This document shows positions 58,391-64,000 of a stretch of DNA of 64,000 nt, in pieces; position 1 is the first letter of the stretch; every line of letters begins with the position of its first letter. The stretch is from Cynocephalus volans. Lineage: Eukaryota > Chordata > Mammalia > Dermoptera > Cynocephalidae. Both the position numbers and the translations under genes were made by a program. The notes under the pieces were generated by a model that was not told the DNA's origin, searched no databases, and was given only the letters and a program-made list of their open reading frames with translations. Where the stretch lies: contig NC_084475.1 in assembly GCF_027409185.1 (NCBI RefSeq), positions 18,682,130 through 18,746,129 on the forward strand, read 5' to 3'.

Positions 58391-58500
58391 GTCGGAGCCG
58401 CCGCCGAGGCCGCGCTCGCGGGTATATACGCGGCCGCCGCGCCCCGCCCCCCGATTCCTGGAACTGCGCGGCCGGCCTTCTTGTAATGTTTAGTCACTAC
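58391..58500 (-). promoter_or_regulatory. SOCS3: SOCS3 core promoter: AP-1-like, two STAT sites, GC box, TATA-like box
   Basis: Reading the minus strand toward the gene: an AP-1-like TGACTAA (58496-58490), a distal STAT site TTACAAGAA (58486-58478), a proximal STAT site TTCCAGGAA (58463-58455), a GC box GGGGGGCGGGGC (about 58453-58442) and a TATA-like GTATATA (58429-58423). The proximal site would lie near -72 to -64 if transcription starts at about 58391, matching the STAT element described for rodent and human SOCS3. Induction by STAT3/STAT5-activating cytokines is established for the gene; here the sites are only read from sequence. Confidence 0.9.
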
Positions 58501-59279
58501 TCGCAGCAATGAAAGGCTGCGCGCGGACGGCGAGGGAGGGGCCGCGGGCGGCCGGGGGCGGGCCGGGAGCAGAGGCAGGGACCGGCAGAGACGCGCGCGG
58601 AGACAAAGCGCGACGCGAGGCGGCCCGGGCGGCCGGCGGGCGCGGCGCCAGCCCCGGCGGCGCGTTCCTGGCAAGGGCCCCGCCCTCCCGCGCGCTCCGC
58701 CCCCAACTTCTCATTCACACTTCCCCCCATCCCCCTCCCTTCTAAGAAGGCCAGTTTCTGGCAGAGGCGGGGGCGCCGCTCCGGGAGCGCAGGCAGTTCT
58801 AGGAGGCCAGGCGGGACAGCCTCCAGGGTCCCCTTGTCTTTTTCTCGGACACCCCGGGGACACCCCCTCGCCCCCACCCGGGCCGGCCCGAGGTCCGCGA
58901 TTGCGGCACTAAGGCTGCCCGGGGGAACCAAAAGGGAACTGGGGCTATCCCACAGCCAGGCCGCGGGGCTGGGGTGGGGCCTGGGAAGTGAAGGTGGGGG
59001 ACGCGCGACAGTCACCTGTGGGCACGTCCCCAAGGCAAGGCCCAGAGGCCCAGGGGTGGAGGGGACTCAGCCTGCCCAGCCTCGGCCCATCGGCCCGCTG
59101 CCAGGTTCTTGGCCGACAATGACACGAGTGCAACCCCCACTTTCCCCGACCTCCTAAATAAAAACTCGTTTCATGCATGGAGGTCTCCAAACCTGCGTGG
59201 CCCAGCGTGGGTCGGGCCAGGTGCTCTCGGCGTGGCTGGTGGGCGAGAGGGCAGCGATGGCCCCAGTCCGCGCGCGCGT

Positions 59280-59294
59280 CCGCTAGAGGGCGCC
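59280..59294 (+). promoter_or_regulatory. CTCF-like motif upstream of SOCS3
   Basis: CCGCTAGAGGGCGCC matches the core CTCF consensus (CC-R-S-TAG-R-GGGCGC) at almost every informative position. It lies about 0.9 kb upstream of the SOCS3 start in a moderately CpG-rich segment. Binding is not shown by sequence alone. Confidence 0.6.
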
Positions 59295-60984
59295 CTGGGG
59301 TCTCGTAGGTGGCCTGCGCTTAGTGTCCTCCGCCCCAGGCCCGGGAATGGGACACAAGGGGGTGGCGGGAATGGCTGGCTCAGGAGCTCGAGTGAGGGAC
59401 GGAGAAGAGGGTAATGTACATCCCAGGCTGGGTCCAGATCTGGGAATAAAAGTCCAGCAGGAGAGAATTTCCAGAAAGCAGTTTTCAGGGGTTCAGCCCC
59501 CTGCCTCTGTGAGGGGTGGTCTGACCTCTCCAGGAAGCAGGGACTGAGCAGAGGAGGTGATTGAGGTGAAAGATTGATTTGATCTTGGTCACGTTGGCAC
59601 CGATGTAGGTCGTCTGGCCTTAAAAACCGAGAGCCAGGCTTATGAAGGAAGGCAAGTTTTGCAATCTGTCACCAAGCGATCTGTGGGGTGCTGGAGACAA
59701 CTGAGAGCCAGCTAAGTGGCACATAGATGGTCACTTCTCAGGGCACGGAGGTTGTGGCTAATGAGGTGGTGGAAAGGAAGGGAGAGATGCTGACAACGGC
59801 CGGGGGCTTGGGATTCTAGAAGGGAGACCTGGCTCCTTCACTCCTCCGGGGATGGATAGGTGCCTCAGCGCCTTGGCCACATGACATCAGCTCTCTCCTA
59901 CAAATGTTGGGGAACTAAGTGAGATTTGGGCAGGACACACGGCCTCTCTGGGCTTCAATTTTGCTATCTGTAAAAGAGAAATAATAACCTTTTCCCATCA
60001 GAGATCTAAAATAAAAAACATTCTGCATGTCAAAGCATGACAGAAACAGAAGTAATTCTGCCCAATTCTACCTTTGGAATCTGTCAGGGGGCAGCAGTAA
60101 GGAGGGAATCTTGTTGCTTCTGCAGAGGGGGAACTTGGTTTATTCAGCACATTTCACAAATGTTGGGCTCTATGTACTGGGCATTGTGCTGGCATTGAGA
60201 TATAATGATGACTAAGACCTAGTTGTTGCCCCCAAGGGGCCTACAAGCTAATGAAACGGATGGTCCCTATCTCTGTAACTAGGAGTTCATTTTTTTCTCA
60301 TCCAGTGAGTATTACGTGGCTGCCATGAGCACACACTTCTGTGCTAAGCCCCGTGGAGGACGAGGAAGACTCAGAAGGAATAGCCCTCGAGTTAATGGAT
60401 GAGAAAGTGCTTTGTAAATTATAATGCTCTGACACAAGTCAAGTTCATTCATCCATTCCACAAACCCTCATTGAGTGCCTGCTTTTGCCAGGCACTGGGT
60501 GAAGTGCTGGAAAGACAAAAGAACTGGATAAATCCCACAGGGAGCTGGCTGAGGCAACAAACACGGGACCCCAAGGTGATGAGAGCCCTGAGAAAGGGTG
60601 GCTGTGATTGCAATCCTCTGAGACTGTGATGGTGTGTGGAGGGAGGGGGAGGCGGGAGAGGGAAGGAGAGAGGAAGAAACAGCCGTGGAGCTCTGGGAAT
60701 CGCAGTCGGGTTGGAAAAATTCACACCTCTGAAACAGGTAAGTCCTCATGGAACAGCACGGTGCTCAGGGGAGCCTGGGCTCTGTGGATGGGGACGCAGC
60801 AAAGGCTGCATGACTGGAAGCGAGCTTAGACTGGGCCCAAGAGAGTGGGCATGATTTGAAGAGCAGAGAGAAGGTGCAGGGCTAGCAGGCATGCCCAGGG
60901 CTCGGGGACGGACTGCCTGGCTGGAGAAGGTCAGGGCATGAGGTGGGAAGGTGGGCTGGGCTCCCTGTGCACCTGCGCAGGAGA

Positions 60985-61200
60985 CTGAAGTATTATTCGG
61001 ATTCTACCACCCAGGAGTTCTGTGATTTCAGGCAACTTGCTTCACCAGCTGTGCCTTGATTTCCTTACGTGTAAGATGAGTCTATGATAGTACCTGCCTC
61101 GTGGGGCGATTGTGAATACTAAGGGAGCTAATCCAAGCCCAATTCTTGGAATGCAGCCTTGGGTGTATTAAGCGCTCAGTGCCTGTTAGTTATCGTTATT
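60985..61200 (+). repeat. MIR fragment
   Basis: gtgatttcaggcaacttgct, ttccttacgtgtaagatgag and a terminal gcgctcagtgcctgttagtt match MIR landmarks. Confidence 0.65.
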
Positions 61201-61801
61201 TCAAAAGCACTGGGGAGTCTTTGGGGAGAAAGTGGAGGAGCTGAGCTGCTGCACTGGGGCTACTGGGGTAGGGATATGGCCGTGAGCTGCTTTACGTTTT
61301 GGGGAACTACTGCAGACATCTCGTATAGAAGATACATTCCAGAAAGCGGTTTGTCTTCAGACAGTTTAGCCAGCCGTCAAGTTTCCCTTTGGCTTTCTAA
61401 TTTCTCTCATGGTTTACTATTGCCTTCAGGATGAATCCACACTCCACAGTGTGTCCCAGGCTTGCTGCCCTGTGTCAGCTTCATCGGCTGCCACTGGTGC
61501 ACTGGCAGGCACCTCCTGCTCTGGCTACACAGAGGTCCAGGCTGTCTCCGAAGGTCCCCAGGCCTGGGTCTTTGCATGTTTCCTTCACATGGGGTGGAAC
61601 TACCTTCCACACTTTGGCTGATTTCTCCTTTTCCTTTAAGATTTGGCAGACCCTCAGTCTGAACTTCCAGGGTAGCTCTTTCCACACGGACCCAAATGTT
61701 CTGACTACTCATCCCGTGAGAATTCTGAGGAACAGACTATATTTGATTGTTTCTTTGTAAGCCTGGAGCCTGGTACATAGAAAGTGCTCAATAAATCTTT
61801 A

Positions 61802-61984
61802 TTTTAATTTAATTTAACTTTATTTTTTAAAGATGACCGGTAAGGGGATCTTAACCCTTGACCTGGTGGTGTCAGCACCACGCTCTCCCAAGTGAGCGAA
61901 CCGGCCATCCCTATATAGGGATCTGAACCCGTGGCCTTGGTGTTATCAGCATCGCATTCTCTCAAGTGAGCCACGGGCCAGCAC
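61802..61984 (-). mobile_element. CYN-type dimeric tRNA-Ile SINE
   Basis: Reverse dimer from a T-rich start to cgggccagcac. A perfect 15-bp target duplication ctcaataaatcttta flanks it (61787-61801, 61985-61999). Inserted in an L2-like 3' end. Confidence 0.93.
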
Positions 61985-64000
61985 CTCAATAAATCTTTAA
62001 ATAAGGGATTGTGTTGACTTCTATTTTCCATCATTTTTAGATACCGCAACCTGCTTTCTCCTAGAATAGCTTTTGGTTCCTTCCTGCAGGGCTCAGGGGT
62101 GGCTGTTTAGATGGGATAGAGGGTGTAGATGCTGGGAAGCCCCGTGGTTTGCTATAGATTGTCAGGCCTGCTCATCTGAAGACATGGGAAAGAGAACAAA
62201 AACGTTGCTGGGAAAGTGGGAGGAGATACCTGGGCCAGTACAGGGCACACTTCCAGGAACCCACTGCTAGGAGAAGTCAGATCCAGGACAGAGCTTATGC
62301 CTTGACCTTCTGCTGGGGAACTTGAGGGGAGAAGCATTATCCAAATCTGGTCCATCTGCTCCACCCTGCTGTTTTCCGTCTAAGGGATTTAGGAGATTCC
62401 GGCCTTTTCCTAATCTCTCCCTTTGCAGAATTTCTATGAAGTCAGAATCCCATTTCCAGGCAAAGATGCTCGGTCATAAAGATAATAGAGATACTCATTC
62501 ATGATGAGGGGAAGTACACAGTGGTTTCAGCCGCCTGCCGGGCTCCACTTACTCATGGTATGTGACAGATGCTAGCTCTTCCCCAGACCTCGCAGATGGG
62601 AAGGAGCCCTGGTGCCCACGGGGTGGTCGCAGGAAGCTGTAGCATGGCTTGGTGAACACAAGGTTCCCTGCTTGCCAGCCTGGGGTGGGAGCTAGGATTG
62701 CCATTGCCTGTGGCTGCATCTGCAGCCAGCTGGGTTAGGAGACTGGCCTCAGACCACAGTATTGCCAAACGCCAAGCCCAAGGCCTCCCTGTCTTCAAGA
62801 CTGCTGGGCTATCCAGCACGCAAGGAGGCGGCTGGGTTTGACTGCTCTGCCAGTTACTCTGCTGCGCCTGGGGGTACAATGGTGGGGAAACCAATTTGAT
62901 TCCCTCCCTTTTGGAGCTTGTAGTCTAGTGTCGGTGGTTAGAGCTGAGGGGCAAGAGGCAGTGAGGTCTCTGCACTCGTGTTTCCCCCACATCTTGGCCA
63001 ATTTGGAGAAGGTGCTGGTGGGGGCTGCTGCCTCTCATCTGACCTCCTGGGAGCCCTGCCCCCCACTGCTCCAGTGTGGCTCTCCCAGGGCTGAGACCTG
63101 GAGTCCAGGGCTGGGCTTCCTTGGGCAGCTCAGCCCCATCCCTGATGCACCTAGGCCCCTCTCATTGGCAGCCCTGGCTTCTCTCCTACACACCAGGACT
63201 GCTGGTGGAGGCTGACCACGCTGCCTGCAGGGCTCTGGCTGAGATGACCTTTCCCTGCACAGGGAAAAGACCCAGGGGTCACATTCCAGGTTGACCTTGA
63301 TCTTTCTTTCCTGCTTCAGACAATCCCAAAGGGCGGGCAGAGGGAGGCAGGGACAATGGCCTTCAGGGAAATGGCATTCCAGTTTGCAGGCCTTTGTTCC
63401 TGCCAGGAGGGGCCCTGGAGCTCATGAAAAAGTTTGCGGCTTGCTGGGATGTGTAAGAGGCAGCAGCGGAGGAGTTCTCTCAAGCCTGACATTCCAGGCC
63501 CTGCTGGCCTCTGGCATTTCCCAGAAAAACTGCCGAGGAGGGGAGGAGGAAGAAAACACTTCACCAACTCACCCACCCGCTTACCACCCTATCTTCTCAG
63601 ATTCCTTGTTCCCTCCGGGGACTGGGCTGGGCCTAAGTGCCAGGACCCCTATCCTGGCGGGGGGCCCCACTCCTCCACCCACAGAGGATCCTGGGGGGAT
63701 GGGGGGCATGGGCAAGTTGGCGACGACTCTAGGAGGGTACAGAGAGGATGAGGTGGGGGTAGAAAGGAGGGGAGGAGAGTTTCTTCCCACCCTGTCAAAG
63801 AGGAATCCACATCTGGTCTAAGTTCTGAGTTGGGGGCTGGGGAGTGAGGAGAATTAGCTTGCAGCCAATTATCTCCCCTGACCCCAAACCAGCAAGCTGT
63901 GCCCTGTCCAGAGCTGGGGTGGGAGGAGTTTCTGTGTGCCCGGAAGCAGCCGCTGGGCCCGAGCCTTTGTCTGCACCTGGGAACAGACCCCAGGGTCGCA
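61985..64000. other. Upstream intergenic to window end
   Basis: Unique sequence; a TTCCCAGAA STAT-type palindrome at 63518-63526. No gene recognised. PGS1, expected further on, does not appear to start inside the window. Confidence 0.5.

Larger units (their letters stand above)
55212..58391 (-). other. SOCS3: SOCS3 transcription unit (two exons)
   Basis: Inferred extent of the gene. Exon 1 (about 58391 to 58090) is non-coding. Exon 2 (57577 to about 55212) carries 88 nt of 5' UTR, the full CDS and about 1.6 kb of 3' UTR. The left end is placed 10-25 nt past the poly(A) signal at 55231-55236. The right end is placed about 30 nt downstream of the TATA-like box and about 72 nt from the proximal STAT site. 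Both ends are estimates, accurate to perhaps 20 nt. No other gene overlaps it that I can recognise. Confidence 0.85.
57000..58730. other. SOCS3 CpG island
   Basis: Dense CpG dinucleotides and very high GC run from within the SOCS3 CDS through intron 1, exon 1 and the promoter to about 300 bp upstream. A (CGG)n run of about seven units lies at 58361-58381, in the 5' UTR of the transcript. GC richness keeps several frames open by chance, including long ones on both strands that are not genes. Confidence 0.9.
58731..61801. other. Upstream flank of SOCS3
   Basis: CpG-rich to about 59350, then AT-richer with L2/MIR-like pieces (60140-60260, 60440-60520). A divergent noncoding transcript is known upstream of human SOCS3; its exons cannot be placed here by eye. 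Confidence 0.5.

Noticed and set aside
57490..58674. The SOCS3 frame stays open upstream for almost 400 codons
   Set aside because: This crosses exon 1 and the intron in genomic DNA only. The 512-bp intron breaks the frame after splicing, and the residues are low-complexity.
1..64000. Alu or other primate-specific SINE
   Set aside because: Searched by eye for Alu landmarks on both strands; none seen.

Overview
This window is mammalian nuclear DNA. It is mostly intergenic, GC-rich and dense in repeats. The one protein-coding gene I can support is SOCS3, on the minus strand near the right end. Its CDS is 56812-57489 and the whole gene spans about 55212-58391. The best clue to the host is a family of short elements made of one or two tRNA-Ile-like units, present in at least ten full or shortened copies plus several monomers. 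From memory, dimeric tRNA-Ile SINEs of this kind match the CYN family of colugos (Dermoptera, Cynocephalus/Galeopterus). I see no Alu element, which argues against a monkey or ape. Colugo is therefore an inference; another placental with a similar tRNA-Ile SINE is possible.

Layout. 0-22 kb: ancient repeats (MER2-like Tigger MITE, L1 3' ends in both orientations, MaLR-type LTRs, MIR/L2 fragments) with younger CYN SINEs inserted into them. A three-level nest lies at 17.2-18.3 kb. 22.6-23.3 kb: an orphan CpG island with a 38-bp-period duplication. 25.6-25.9 kb: an AT-rich, repeat-free segment that looks like a conserved noncoding element. 26-36 kb: GC-rich sequence with a hAT-like element, a purine tract, an exact RFX X-box, an L1 3' end and a CR1/L3 reverse-transcriptase relic. 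36.5-37.5 kb: CYN SINE, MaLR LTR and a hairpin MITE. 40.2-40.5 kb: a 48-bp minisatellite. 42.5-43.2 kb and 52.1-52.8 kb: two more orphan CpG islands. 45.6-46.3 kb: an MLT1-type LTR carrying two CYN insertions. 49.5-49.9 kb: another LTR. 55.2-58.7 kb: SOCS3 with its 3' UTR, intron, promoter and CpG island. 58.7-64 kb: upstream flank with a strong CTCF-like motif and one CYN SINE.

How it works together. SOCS3 is a feedback inhibitor of JAK/STAT signalling. Its promoter here keeps the paired STAT sites, an AP-1-like site, a GC box and a TATA-like box. Its 5' UTR has a two-codon uORF, and its 3' end has clustered AU-rich motifs beside the poly(A) signal. That is the layout of a rapidly induced, rapidly decaying transcript. 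In human the gene lies in a gene-poor interval at 17q25 between TMEM235 and PGS1 (from memory), consistent with the lack of other genes here. The orphan CpG islands and noncoding candidates may be lncRNA promoters or distal elements, but sequence alone does not show this. I found no convincing previously undescribed gene system; the best leads are the noncoding candidates listed as findings.
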